64,000 nucleotides of DNA from Chaetoderma sp. LZ-2023a (taxonomy: Eukaryota > Mollusca > Caudofoveata > Chaetodermatida > Chaetodermatidae), in contig CM067373.1 of the NCBI GenBank assembly GCA_034401795.1, forward strand, positions 86,585,023-86,649,022, given 5' to 3'. Positions 1 through 11,698 of this stretch are shown piece by piece. Numbering within the stretch: position 1 is the first letter of the stretch; every line of letters starts with the position of its first letter. The notes beneath the pieces were generated by a model. It was not told where the DNA came from, did no database searches, and was given only the letters and a program-made list of their open reading frames with translations. The translations under genes and the position numbers were made by a program.

Positions 1-466
1 GGTAAAAGATAGTTTTATGTGCGTGCATGTGTGCGTGCATGAGTAAGTGTATGGGTGTGTGTTTAAGTAAACTTCAGGACTAGGAGTAGTAGCAGATATC
101 CAATGTAAACCCATTTACACATAACCAAATTCTGATTGATAAGTCTATAGATTATATTTACATATGTTCAAGACACCGCCACCTTTATTTAGGTTGCGTG
201 TGCTGGTAGATAAATCAATGCTTTGAAATAGCTACATATATGAATGTAGCGTGTATTTCTCGGCGCTGTTCTGTGATAATGCTGCCTCAGTAACACTTTG
301 ACACTATAATCCCCAAATTTATTTACGAAAATTTCCATTTCCTCATAGAAATTTACATTTGCCGACCAAAAGAAGATTTCTTTTGACAAAATTTCACCGG
401 AATGACTGGCTCAGTTACCATCACAGGACCATTGCAGAAGCTGTTTTTGGCGTTTGAGTGTTAAAG

Positions 467-640
467 GGTTAATGATCGTTGGCCAAAACCAGACATTGTA
501 GGCCTACTGATGGTGAGAAATGTCCATTCGCAGGCCAAGAGACTATTTTTGAAATTTTGCCACTGGAATGACTGGCTCGATAACTGAGCCAGTCATTCCA
601 GTGGGAAATTTTCACAAATAATCTCAATTTATTTGACATA
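467..640. repeat. Family B palindrome (TTAA-ended), partial
   Basis: Carries the family B centre: CCACTGGAATGACTGGCTC and GAGCCAGTCATTCCAGTGG. An AAAGGGTTAA end at 467-476 belongs to this or an adjacent copy. Confidence 0.65.
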
Positions 641-737
641 TCTTGACCATAAAACTGTTAATGCGTCAGCCAGATTTTAATGTTGTCAAAATACATTTGA
701 TAATAATTTGATTTGAGGAAATCCCAGTGCGGGCAAT

Positions 738-1105
738 TCACCTTTCCAGAGTACCCATCTATCATCTGACGTCATAATCAGCTAAGCGGCGTGTAGGATG
801 ACATCATAATCATTACATCATAAATGATTCTATTTGACCCGTCTTTAACTCTTAATAGTACGACACGTACGAATTGCATGGCTCTACTATTTTAAAATAA
901 ACATGCTGTTGAATATTTTGAAAATAATTTGACTGGACGGTGCCCAGTCAAATTAGTTCCAAAATATTCAATAGCTTACCTGTATAGTTTTCTCGAAACT
1001 GATAGTCAGGGAGTTCATAGATCGATTGATCCTAACACGATCAAGGTGTGGATGGAACTTAGCTAGAGATGCGCGGGGCATAGCTAAAAATGGAAAGGTC
1101 CATTG
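738..1105 (+). mobile_element. Foldback element family A, long copy A1
   Basis: The long form of family A is about 370-400 bp. It has outer ends CCTTTCCAG and TGGAAAGG, a left block with TGACGTCATAATCA-type repeats, an AATAAA, a central hairpin (here 906-974, shortened loop), and a right block with GATCGATNGATC and AGCTTAGCTAGAGATG. It has no coding capacity, so it is a MITE by structure. Confidence 0.75.
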
Positions 1106-1620
1106 TTAACATGCCGTTTAATAGTCAAATTTGTTCATGAAAAATTCAATAACCATTTGCCGACAAAGAGAAGCCTATTTTTGAAAACTTTCCACTGAAA
1201 TTACTGGATCAGTCGACAGCTCCCAGCCAAATTAGTTTCAAAATATTCAACAACTTAAACGTATAGTTATCTTGAAATCGAAGGTTTAAAGTTTCAACTC
1301 GATTCCAACACCTGTAAAATGCTAGAAATGGTTCCTTGAAGGAACTGATCTGAATAACATGGTACATGCAGAGAAGAGAAATTAATGAAATTCTCAGATT
1401 ATTTTTAAGCTCTTAGCTTGTCATATGCGCTAAGAAGGATGCATCTGATTTCTGATTTATAACAGGGTGGTTGGAATGATGAATTTGTGAAACCCTTACA
1501 CTGATATCACTGGCGAGTCAGTAAAATAAGGAAAAAGTTTTCAAATATCCATTGTATGTTGCCAGTAGATGATTTTTTCCCATGAATATATCTGCCCTGA
1601 TTTATGTAACAAGTTATGGA

Positions 1621-1850
1621 TTAACCCTTTAATGGTTAATTTTGGCCAAGAAAGCAAAAAAAATTTTGCTTATTGAATGTCGATTTGCAGAAGTTTTGAA
1701 ATTTTAACACTAGAATGACATGCTCACTTATCGAGCCAGTCATTCCAGTGGTAAACTTTCAAAAATAGTTTTCTCTTAGCCTGCAAATGGACATTCCTCA
1801 AGACCACTGCAGACGCTGGTTTTGGTCGGCATGACCATGAAAGGGTTAAC
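1621..1850. mobile_element. Family B palindrome, complete
   Basis: Starts TTAACCCTTTAATGG and ends ATGAAAGGGTTAA. The centre is CACTGGAATGACT-like around ACTTATCGAGC. Ends of the form TTAA-CCCTT...AAGGG-TTAA fit piggyBac-type terminal repeats with a TTAA target duplication. Confidence 0.7.
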
Positions 1851-1883
1851 TATTGAGATGAAGACCTTCACAACTACTCAAGC

Positions 1884-2275
1884 AATGCTCCTTTCCACTT
1901 TAGCTATACCTCGCCAATCTCAATCTAAGCTTCACCCATACCACGTCTGTGTTGGGATCGATCGATCTCTGAATTCCCTGACTATCAATTTCCAGAGAAC
2001 TATTAATGTAAGCTGTTGAATATTTTTGAACTAATTTGACTGGGCGCTGTTGCTGCCATAGGCAGCAACAGCGCCCAGTCAGATTAGTTCCAAAATATTC
2101 GACAGAATGTTTATTAAATAGTAAAAACATACAATTCGTACAATGTGTCATTAAAGACGGACTACCGGTATATGGGATCATTCATGATGTAATGATTATG
2201 ATGTCATCATATACGTCACTTAATTATGATGCCATATGACATCAGATGATCAATGGATGTACTGGAAAGGTGAAT
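1884..2275 (-). mobile_element. Foldback element family A, long copy A2, abutting the host stop codon
   Basis: Reverse orientation relative to A1, so it reads in the same direction as the host gene. The hairpin at 2012-2107 is nearly perfect, with GCTGTTGCTGCC and GGCAGCAACAGC stems. The outer end CACCTTTCCAG starts directly after the host TGA. Confidence 0.78.
2110..2115 (-). terminator. Candidate poly(A) signal AATAAA of the PPP1R27-like gene
   Basis: The minus strand reads AATAAA about 160 nt past the stop codon. The hexamer lies inside foldback copy A2 and is followed at once by the arm of its hairpin. Confidence 0.45.
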
Positions 2276-3632
2276 TCATTCTGTTATCTCGCTTTTACTA
2301 TCAGAGTCCATGGGTAATGGGCCATTCGGCAATCGTTTTTGCTGCTGACATGTTGGATGAATGGCGCTACGATTAGCAGGGCGACTTCTAGCTGGTGGTC
2401 TGTCTGTCTGTTCACTTTCTGACGTGGTGGTTATGCCACTCACAGGGGTATCGGTAGATACGGGATCAGATCTATTACTTAATGTTAACACATTTTGCAA
2501 GCTTTCTGTCACTTCTTTACTATCACTTTCAGAAACAATAACACCATTTTCATCATTGTTAGTTGCATGTGTCGGAGGACTAGCTAGTGCTTCGGATTCG
2601 AGTCCAGAAGATTGACCCGGTCCGCTTAACTCTTTTTCCGAGGTCTCCCCTCCTGATGCACGCGCATTATCTAACTCCGCTCTCTCCTTGGCATCATCTC
2701 CATAGTCTGAACTATATGTCCTTTTATAATACTCAATCTGACCGTCTGACCAATACATCCGATGACCTAATGGACCATCCGAATCCTGTCTGCTTAAAAC
2801 AAATGGATCTTCAGAACTGTACTTTCTATGTCCATCTGGATCAGACTCTTTACCAGAACTATACTTTCTATGATGACCCCGCTCATCTGAGCTCGACCTA
2901 TCACAATCTCTATAGGAACGATCAGAATATTCACTGTCGGAAAACTCTCGGCTACCACGGCCACGCCCCTGCCTATCGTAATCACGGTCACTATCAGTTC
3001 TCCGTTCACTACCTGTATTGCTGCGATCATCAGAATAATACCTATCACCACTCCGCCTTCTGTCACCATGGTAACTGCTACGACTATCTGAACTGTAAGA
3101 ATCATAATCGTCCCGCCTTCCCTCTGAGCTGTATCTTCGTTTTTCCGGGCTTTCATCGGAATATTTGTCATCATGCTTCCCCTCCTCGTTTTTGTCTGAA
3201 TGCGTGTTAACAACAACTTCATCACCTTCATCAGAATCTTTGCGTACAGGTCTGGGTGCCTCATGTTCATCAGCTGATATGTAAGCTATATCATCATCAT
3301 CAGCTTGGAGAAAAATTTTCATTTGCTTGAGTCTCTCTTCCTTTACATCATCAGATTCTTCCTCAATATGTGGTTGAGTGGTCTCAGGTTCTGCATCTTT
3401 TGGTTCAGGTTGACAGGACTCCACCTCAAACACGTCATCATCAGCATTCTTTGTGTCATCTTCAGCTTTATCCTCCTCTTCTTCATCTTCAGGTTCATTC
3501 TTTTGCGCTACACCCACCAAGTCTTTAAGCATAACGCTGATTGTAAGAAAGTCAGTTGGGTCGACGAGATCAATTGGTCGTTCATCATCTTCATTTGTGA
3601 TTCTAGGATCTGCACCCTTCTGCAGCAAAAAC
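2276..3632 (-). CDS. PPP1R27: PPP1R27-like, coding exon 3 (last ankyrin unit and long charged tail)
   Basis: Encodes residue 108 (last base) to 559 and the stop TGA at 2278-2276. It opens with the third ankyrin unit (FLLQKGADPRITNEDDE, 109-125) and the family motif IDLVDPTDF. It then runs into an acidic block near residues 150-180, a region around 250-410 dominated by Ser, Arg, Asp and Tyr in SSD/RRYSS/DRDY-type runs, and a Ser/Thr-rich end. The tail is predicted to be disordered, has many potential kinase sites, and has no counterpart in the short vertebrate protein. An uninterrupted frame of over 1.3 kb amid decayed repeats argues for selection. The acceptor is GTACAG before 3632. Opposite-strand frames here are shadows of the repetitive codons. 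Confidence 0.85.
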
Positions 3633-3726
3633 CTGTACAAGTATAATATTAACATTACATTAAAGTGGTATTGAATTTAGCATATCTTTAACCTTCAGCA
3701 CCGAAATCCCAGTATGTATGAAAGTG

Positions 3727-3815
3727 GTTGAATATTTTCTGAAAATAGTTTGATTGGAAGATGTTAACGCAGCCATATCCAACAATGTCTTCCAATCAAA
3801 TTAATCTCATTCATA
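3727..3815. repeat. Family A hairpin, variant with GGAAGATGTTAAC stem
   Basis: Arms GTTGAATATTTTCTGAAA and a diverged partner, 90 nt upstream of the exon 3 acceptor on the transcript. Confidence 0.6.
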
Positions 3816-4080
3816 ATAGGGGCCTACTCACAATAATATTACTTATGTTACAAAGAATTGGTGTTAGCCAATTTAACTGACACAATGTGTGATCAAGCTA
3901 AATCAGGCAACAGATGAATGCTGACAGGCAGGAAAGCAGAGTGAAATGTATCGATAGATAGATTTGATAGGTAGGTTCAGAATTTTCCAAAAATTAAAAT
4001 ATTTTTTATTTATTTTATTGTCTGAGATTTGTTATTTTTGTTTTAGAGAGGCGATATGGCCTTTAAAATGTTGGACAACC

Positions 4081-4509
4081 TTAAGGTGACGATGTTTGTC
4101 CGGTTAATTTCGATTTTACCAATAAATTGCGTAGATTCAGATTTTTCATAAATGCTATTACTGGACGCAAGTTGAGAGGTTGTGTTAAATTATCCTGTAA
4201 TTTATGATATTCATCTTTCAAAATTTCGGAAATTTCAACATTTTTTCGATTATATGTCAGTGTGAATGGAATTATTTCATGCTGAGCAGCAAGACCTGGG
4301 TCCACATTTATGCGCCGCGGCCATTCTGTTTCTAATTGCTTAATCCAAAATGATTCTCTAAGTTTCCTTTGTTTATCAGTTTCTTTAGCGGTATTAGGAA
4401 GGTGGTTGTTAATTAGGTATAATTTTGGAGTCCTGAGCGACTGAATGGCCAGATAGGTTAAAGTGTTCAGCGACATGCGTGTCTTCTTCACGTCTAGACG
4501 AAGTCTCAT
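4081..4509 (-). pseudogene. Penelope-like/RT element C-terminal fragment
   Basis: An open frame of 142 residues with the signature RESFWIKQLETEWPRRINVD near residues 50-70. This is of the R-E-x-[FY]-W-I-x-x-L-x-T type found after the GIY-YIG endonuclease or RT of Penelope-like and related retroelements, followed by an IIPFTLTYN...LRNLLVKSKL region typical of those RT thumb segments. No RT catalytic motif is present, so it is a truncated piece. The order of these segments is unlike a canonical element, which suggests two adjoining fragments. It is in intron 2 of the host gene and in the same orientation. The assignment to Penelope-like elements rests on motif recall only. Confidence 0.45.
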
Positions 4510-4589
4510 GATTTCGCTTCTTCCCTGACCCTAGCCCTTGGGACTCTGATGGCAAGATTTTCAATTTTCAAAGTAAAAACAGAGGAACT

Positions 4590-5740
4590 GGTGTTACGTT
4601 CTCTAGGGAGGTTGGATGGAAGATGCTGCAGCCATAAACAGCAACATCGTCCGCCAAAATTGTTGAATATTGTATGCCGGTTTCTCTGCTTTAGACATAA
4701 TAGAAGATGGAATATTGACATCAGAGTGGTAGGTGTTAACAAATTTAGGAGAACTATACCACCACACAGAAAAGCACGAAATGAGCCAAAATAGATGGTC
4801 CTTATCAGATCTCAATTAGCTTTGAACGTTCATCTGATATTTCTTTGCTCAGTGGACATATTAGATGTCGACACTCTACTACAAACTACCTATCTACAGT
4901 CATACCCACCAACAACCTCCTCACTCTAATACTGCTATGTCATTGTTGAGCAAAAATATATATGTTGTACTGTCCTGTGTTTACGCCTATACAGGCATTA
5001 ATATTATATTACGGATGTTTGTATCTTATATATTGCAATGTCTTGTTTTATGTGTAGGGGGCCCATCGATTCATAGGCTCTGCCTTTGATGGACTGCCCA
5101 ACTGTGATGTATGTATACTATATATTAAGCATGAAATAAATAATTTTGAATATTGAATGTCTAGTTGCTCGCCATCTTAAAGGGCATTGATATACTGCTT
5201 TTGACATAATTTGCAAGATATTAAAATCACGTTTTCCGAATCACAATCTAAATTAGGACCGAATTTGAAATTTGTCTTTGTTCTGAAAGCTCGTAAATGT
5301 TTTCTGATTTGGAAAAAGTAGGCCCAATTTACACATCTTCTTTCCACATTTTCGAGATTCTTCTACGCCTATAATTGGATGCTTGTGACGAATCTTGGTA
5401 GGCCTGTGATCTGCAGAATTATCAGGGATAGTTTACAAATCATGTAAAGTTTCAGACTTAATTTTGCGCAAAAAGCTAGACGAATAACCTCTCTGTTTGA
5501 GCGCCTTCAATAATATGGAGCATGCAGATTCGAAGTTCTTTTTATCACTCAATTTCTATGAAAACGGATGATTTGAGATTTTACAATTCCTTTAAAAGTA
5601 TGAGGCAGATGGATAGATAGGTAGGCAGGTAGGTAGTCAAATGTTCCGAATGTTTAATATACTGTTATTAGCTGACCTTGCTAGAAAGGCCAAGTGAGCT
5701 TATGGCATGGCGATGGCTGCACCATTGTCAACTGTCAACT
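4590..5740. other. Intron 2 sequence with a scrambled family A hairpin, otherwise unassigned
   Basis: 4598-4675 has ATGCTGCAGCCATAAACAGC and TTGTTGAATATTG pieces of family A in disturbed order. The remainder is AT-rich with no feature I can support. Confidence 0.4.
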
Positions 5741-5749
5741 TTTGCTTTG

Positions 5750-6740
5750 AAACCTACTCCTCATTAACCGACTGCCGGATTTCAAACTAATTTGGCTGCT
5801 AAGACCATATGGTGGTAGACTTCAAATATCTTATATACAGAATTTGATTGGCCAGTTTTCCTGGCGGTCATCTTGAAATTCCTCAAAGATGTTTGGGAAA
5901 TCGGTTAAAGGACTACTCATTAACCATTTGTGGGATTTCAACCAAACTGGTCTTGAAGGATCACATGGTCATAGGCCTCTGAACTGGTTACTTTTCTGGC
6001 GGCCATCCTGGGTTTTTCAAAGATTTTCAGGAAATCAGTTAAAAGACTGCTCATTAACCAGTTGGACAATGTCAACCAAACGTGGCTGGAAGGACCTTAT
6101 GGTGGTAGCATTCAGAACAGCTACACGGAATTGATTGGTCAATTTTTCCTGCGGTTATCTTGGATTTTAAGAAAATTTTCGAGAAATCAGTTAAAAGCAT
6201 ACGCCTCATTAATCACCTGGCCGATTTCAACGAAACTGCTGGAATGGCTCTCTTGTGGTAGACTTCAGAACTTATATACAGAGTTTTGATTAGCCAGTTT
6301 TTCTTGTGGCTATCTAGGATTATCTGAACATTTTGAGAAACCAGTTAAAAGCTTACTTATCTGGAATAATTCTATGGTTGTAGGCTTCAGCACTTGTTAA
6401 CAGAATTCTGATTGGTCATTCTTTCCGACAGCCATGTTGGATTTCCAAAAAAATTCAGAAAAGCGATTAAGACTACTCATTAAACACATTGGCGATTTCA
6501 ACCAAATTTGCCTGGAAGTACCATAATCTGGTAGCCATCAGAATTTGTATACAGAACTATAATTGGTCAGTTCTTCCAGCATCCATCTTGTATTTTCCAA
6601 AAATGTTTCCGAAATCTGTTAAAAGCATACTGTTCATTAATTACTTGGCCGATTTCAACCACAAACTTGTCTGAAATGACCCTATAGTGGTAGAGCCTTC
6701 AGAACTTGTATACAGAACTATGATTGAACAATTCATCCAG
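5750..6740. repeat. Degenerate tandem array, unit about 170-200 bp
   Basis: Five to six diverged units, each with CTCATTAA, GATTTCAACCAAA, a TATGGTGGTAG-like block, GTATACAGAATT and TTGATTGGCCAGTTTT. Similar wording recurs in the dispersed repeats at 10.0, 15.5 and 53 kb (ATTGGCCAGTT, GGCGGCCATC), so the array may have been amplified from that family. Short open frames here are by-products of the unit. Confidence 0.65.
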
Positions 6741-7449
6741 CGACCGAGCCAGTCATTCCAGTGGTAAATTTTCAAAAATACTCTTCTTTTGACCTGCAAA
6801 TGGATACTGGGTAAGTCAAAGCTTAAATTTTTTTAACCATTACCCCTTTAATGGTCACGCCGGTCAGAAATTTCAGAGGTAAATTTACAACAAAATGGTC
6901 TTCTAATATTAAAATTTCTTGAAGTGTTGCCCATTAAAATGCTTAATTGATATAAATAGTATTTTTAGCGCTTTGAGGCGCTGTTGACACAAAAAGGGGT
7001 TAAATAACTGGTTAGTTGGTATATGCAAGTATATAGCTTAAAACAACACATATTTTCATCAGAATTAAACATAAAAAAGTGGGAATATCGAAAGTCTAGT
7101 ACACAACCAAATATCGATGGCGGACTTGTGCTCTGGGGTTGCATAGAATTTGCCTAATATTCAAACTATCCCACAACCTACAAAGCTAGCTGGCATGCAA
7201 GCATTGGGCGAATTAAAAACGCGACAAGTTAGTCCAACCTTGTAGAAACACTTTTAAATTGGCATTAATTTCAACAACACATTTGGATCCAATAATGTAG
7301 CGTTCATTTCCGCTTTTTTTTAAAGGAAAATTCAATTCAGTAACATTGAACTCCAATGTGGAGTTTGTGGGAATTGCTGACGATGTTCCCAATGGAACAC
7401 ACCCATATTATTCAGTAGTGGATCCTCCACTCGGAAAAGATTGTGACAA

Positions 7450-7840
7450 TTTACCTTTCCAGAGTATCCATCTATCAATCTGACGTCCTATGACGTCATA
7501 CTCAGCTAAGCAGCGTGTAGGATAACGTCATAATCATCACGTCATAAATGATTCTATATGGCCTGTCTTTAATTCTTAATAGTCCGACACGTTGTACAAA
7601 TTGTATGTCTCTACTATTGAATAGACATGCTGTTGAATATTTTGAAACTAATTTGACTGGACTACGGCAGCAACAGCACCCAATCAAATTAGTTTCAAAA
7701 TATTCAACAGCTTACCTGTTTAGTTTTCTGGAAATTGATAGACAGGAAGTTCAGAGATCGATGGATCCCAACACGAGCGAGGTGTGGGTGGAGCTTAGCT
7801 AGAGATGGACGGTGCTTAGCTAAAATGGAACGGTCCATTA
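7450..7840 (+). mobile_element. Foldback element family A, long copy A3
   Basis: Full-length copy in intron 2. The hairpin at 7630-7715 has lost part of one inner stem, and the outer ends and both side blocks are present. Confidence 0.78.
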
Positions 7841-8103
7841 GTGGACGATCCACTACCTAATAATTTGTGTTTGTTTCATAAGAAATCAGTCAGAGAGACT
7901 ATCTATGCGCCTTCTCGGGTCATAATCTGGATGGATTTACCAGTCTTTCTTAAAAGGATACATGTCCTATTACATCTGACCTGCATTGCACAACCACCTA
8001 TCACTCCCCGCGCCATACTCCCTGCACACATTGTGGTCAAATGCAGTATTTTATTCAGATTCAGATCACTTGTCGCGAGTTCATTAATTCGCCCTAAGGC
8101 CGT

Positions 8104-8290
8104 TGTTTAACCACCCTTGTGTCAACAGCGCCTCAAAGCTCTCAAAATACGACTTGATATATCAATTAAACATTTTGATGGTCAATATTTTTCAAGATAT
8201 TTGAATTTTAGAAGACTAATTTTGTAAATTTACCACATACATTTCTTTTCACGGGCTTGAACTTTAAAGGGGTAATAGTAAAGAAACCTA
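8104..8290. repeat. Dispersed repeat, copy 1 (GTCAACAGCGCCTCAAAG)
   Basis: Highly similar to 25484-25655 and present in reverse at about 6850-7010. It is followed in two copies by a family B-related palindrome. Confidence 0.65.
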
Positions 8291-8510
8291 TTTTTTACTT
8301 AGCCAGTGTCTATCTGCAAGCCGAGAGAAGAGTATTTTTGAAAATTGTAAACATTTAAAAACACTCTTGTCTACGCCTTTCAAATAGCCATGTCTGAAGA
8401 CCACTGCAAAGTTGTTTGTTGGTCAGTTAAAGGGTTAGTTTGACACTAGACGAGTTAAGCCGTGTTTAAGTTTATTCTAATTTATAAGTATCATTATTCT
8501 ATAATGTGTA

Positions 8511-8660
8511 TTTGATTCTATAATGTGTATTTGATTCTATAATGTGTATTTGATTCTATAATGTATATTTGATTCTATAATGTGTATTTGATTCTATAAT
8601 GTGTATTTGATTCTACAATGTAATACACATTATAGAATAAAATACACAACATAGAATTCA
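8511..8660. repeat. 19-bp minisatellite with an inverted end
   Basis: Seven or so units of TTGATTCTATAATGTGTAT, then the reverse complement TACACATTATAGAATA, so the 3' end can fold back. Located 50-200 nt into intron 2 downstream of exon 2. Confidence 0.8.
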
Positions 8661-8709
8661 ATATATTATTCTAAAATGTGTATTTTGTAGGCCTACTGTA
8701 TATACTAAC

Positions 8710-8860
8710 ATTGCTATTTCTGCATGTCCTTCTGCGCATGCCGCGTGTAATGGCGTCCATGTATCCTCATCTTGGATGTTTATATTTGCACCATGTTCCA
8801 GTAACAGACGGACTGCATCCAGATTCCCGTCCAACACAGCCTGGTGCAGTGCAGTTAAAC
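8710..8860 (-). CDS. PPP1R27: PPP1R27-like, coding exon 2 (ankyrin repeats)
   Basis: Encodes residues 58-108, mostly two ankyrin repeats. The signatures are LTALHQAV at 59-66, LLLEHGANIN at 76-85, and TPLHAACAEGHAEIA at 93-107. The acceptor is TTTTGTAG before 8860. The donor is GTTAGT from 8709, giving a phase 2 junction so that Met108 is split between exons 2 and 3. An alternative donor four bases further on (GTATAT) would put exon 3 out of frame. The exon is flanked on the intron 1 side by a long CA/TG repeat and on the intron 2 side by a 19-bp minisatellite. Confidence 0.88.
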
Positions 8861-8971
8861 CTACAAAATACAACACACAATACATGATTATAGCCTAGCT
8901 GATGCTTTTATTGAACTGGCATCTTAAACTAATTAATCGCATAATCGCATGTATGTGCACGCGTACAAGCA

Positions 8972-9245
<274 letters not shown>

Positions 9246-9477
9246 GCCCACCCCCACTCCTACTCCCCCACACACGGTGACATACAAAGATGTTGTTGTC
9301 TTGCATACTAGAATTTCCTATCTTTGACAGTAATCTCGATACACAAAATATTATATGGATACATATCAGATGGATCTACGAAAGTGGAGAAAGAGGCTTG
9401 CTAATCTGTGAATAATCTTGGTAGCGTGTATTATACAGAGCTGGTAGGTGGTTCATATGAGCAAAAATTGCTAACTT

Positions 9478-9569
9478 ACTGAATATTTTGAAAATACTTT
9501 GACTGAAAGTTGTTGGTGGCTTAGCCAGCAACAACTTTCAGTCAAATTGTTTTCAAAATATTGAGCAGG
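9478..9569. repeat. Family A hairpin, GAAAGTTGTTGG stem variant
   Basis: Near-perfect palindrome with GACTGAAAGTTGTTG and CAACAACTTTCAGTC stems. This stem variant recurs at 14.2, 14.6, 27.3, 33.2 and 44.5 kb. Confidence 0.7.
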
Positions 9570-9789
9570 TCCAGAAATATAACCCTTGGAATATATCGTC
9601 TGCAAAATGCCAGCAGTTAGGCAGTTATTAATATTAAAATCCTGGACAACCCACACCCCCACCCCTCCTTTAAGGGGTCATCAATGCAACTACAGTCAAC
9701 GCCTTCAAAACACGTATTATTAGATTACCACTGGCAAAATCTAGACTTATAAATAGGCCATAGACTAATTCCATCCATAAAAGTAAAAA

Positions 9790-9792
9790 AGG

Positions 9793-9830
<38 letters not shown>

Positions 9831-9831
9831 A
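9790..9831. repeat. (GTT)n microsatellite
   Basis: About 13 GTT units. Confidence 0.9.
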
Positions 9832-9892
9832 TGTTGGCTTATAATGGCCTCAACGGCACATAGTACATGGGCCCAGGAGTTATACTTCTACA

Positions 9893-10440
9893 AGAAGCCG
9901 AATGGGCCTGTATCGCTCATCTGGAACACACGCATTTCCACTAGAAAGGTCATCGCGCCTAAGTAGGCTAGAATCCTACGATTTTTGCAACAAAAACTAG
10001 ATCATCCAAGATGGCTGCTAGCCAAACCGACTCATCAGGTTCTCTTGAACAAACCTGGTTCAGCTCTTGCCCTAGATGAAGTTTTATGAGTTTCACATTA
10101 ATCCACCGAGTGGTTTCGTTTCTCAAAGACGTTTCTAAAAATCGGCCAAAACAAACCTGGATCCCTATAGCATAATGATGCTTCCTGCCAAATATACTTG
10201 AAATCGGCAAAGTGGTTCTTCAAAAGAAGACATTTTCAATTTCCCATTGCTTTAGTATGGGAGTTTAGGGCGAGAAAAAGATTCAGATGGCCGCGAAACC
10301 GTTTATCCAACAGTTTCCAAAGTGGCAATTTGAAATCAGAATACTAAAAAACCCTATATATAAAACCAATTCAAAACCCATTAAATAAAAAAATCCAATA
10401 TACACGCTACAACTTGATTGGCTCACGTCGTTTTCTGTTT
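9893..10440. repeat. Dispersed repeat C, partial copy
   Basis: Begins AGAAGCCGAATGGGCCTGTA, contains the CCAAGATGGCTGC and TGATGCTTCCTGCCAAATAT blocks of the full copy at 52610-53825, and lacks the GGCCAGGTGAGCTAA end. Confidence 0.65.
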
Positions 10441-10617
10441 TCAAGGTCTCTTAATCTTCATTCTCAGGAATTTCGTAATGGGAGATAACTCACTGTAGCA
10501 TAACTCTGGCACAATTGTGGAAACTGCTTTTCCTCGTTAGTCTTACAGAAGTGCTGGACTGGAGTCCTTATGTCAGACTGACAATAGTGTGGTTGGCTAT
10601 CTGATGATAGCACAGGC

Positions 10618-10680
10618 TACTGGGCTGATACTGGAAAATCTCGGGTTACTGGGCCGGTAATGGGACAAACGACCTATCTG
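10618..10680. repeat. Family D foldback fragment (ACTGGGCCGGTA)
   Basis: Has CTACTGGGCTGATACTGG and TTACTGGGCCGGTAATGG. Related inverted units are at 12237-12320, 13573-13640 and 26543-26612. Confidence 0.5.
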
Positions 10681-10980
10681 AATCATCATCATCGTTCTGG
10701 TACTGCATTTCAGGCCCTGCTTAGCGCCTTGTCGCATGGTCCATACCTATTTTGAACATTGTGGCTGCATAGGAGAGGTCTACTTCCATTCTGTAAATTA
10801 AGCAGTGAACATCTGTGGCCGCGCTATCGAGGTATGTCTTTCAATAGCTCTTAGGGCTAATAGTCTTTCACTATGTTTTGTGTCAGACCTTATTTACAGA
10901 TGCCACTCTGCTGCTTTATTACTCAAAAGCGAGTGTAGGCCTTGTTCTTATCCATGTTCCAGTAACAGACTCACTGTGGC

Positions 10981-11690
10981 GTGTCTGATTTCCCAGAGTT
11001 ATCGGGGTATGCGATCTTTCAAAATCCTCGTCAAAAGAGCAAACGTGCGACACGTAACTATGGTGGTATTGCGGTGTGCATAAGGAACGAAATCAAACCA
11101 GGTATAAAAGTAATTCCAGCTACCTCGAGTGAAGTAACCTGGTTGAAAATATCAAAATCTTTCTTTCATCTAGACACAGACATCTTCTTGGTATTTGCCT
11201 ATGTAAGCCCTGCGACATCTGCATATTCCCAGAGATGTGACGATGGTTTTGAACTACTGGAAAATGACATAGCCAGTTACTCTCAAATAGGCCAATGTTT
11301 TGTGTGCGGGGAGTTTAATGCCCGCACAAACTTGGACGCAGACTTTTGTTTAGAAGATGCTTCAGACAAAATAGACATATACGATAATGACACATACATC
11401 GCGGATACCCCATTAAGTATAAGAAATGTCGATAGACATGCTTTAGATTCTCACGGCCAGAAGTTGCTTTCATTATGCAAGTCATCTGGCTTAACGGCGG
11501 TACTATCGGCGATACTCTGGGTAATCACACATGCTACAGTCACAATGGCATGCCAAGTGTCATTGACTATATGTTGGCTAATGTAAATATGTTATCACTT
11601 GTTGAAATGTTTTATGTCCACAACCCAGGCCCCTATTCAATCCATTGCATGCTGTCAGCCATAATCACAACTGGGTCATATAGTCCATCC
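10981..11690 (+). pseudogene. LINE (non-LTR retrotransposon) APE-type endonuclease fragment
   Basis: Reads as the middle and end of an apurinic endonuclease domain of a Jockey/CR1-like LINE. Visible pieces are PELSGYAIFQNPRQK, GGIAVCIRNEIKPGIKVIP, a LVFAYVSPATSAYSQ block, the VCGEFNART metal-site motif, and, after a frameshift near 11490, GDTLGNHTCYSHNGMPSVID and a DY-containing end. These are the expected order and spacing of the EN domain. The N-terminal start of EN is not visible upstream. The frameshift and missing RT show that it is dead. Confidence 0.75.
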
Positions 11691-11698
11691 GTCCAAGA

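Noticed and set aside
2361..3674. Plus-strand frames opposite exon 3
   Set aside because: Shadows of the low-complexity Asp/Ser codons of the real minus-strand exon.
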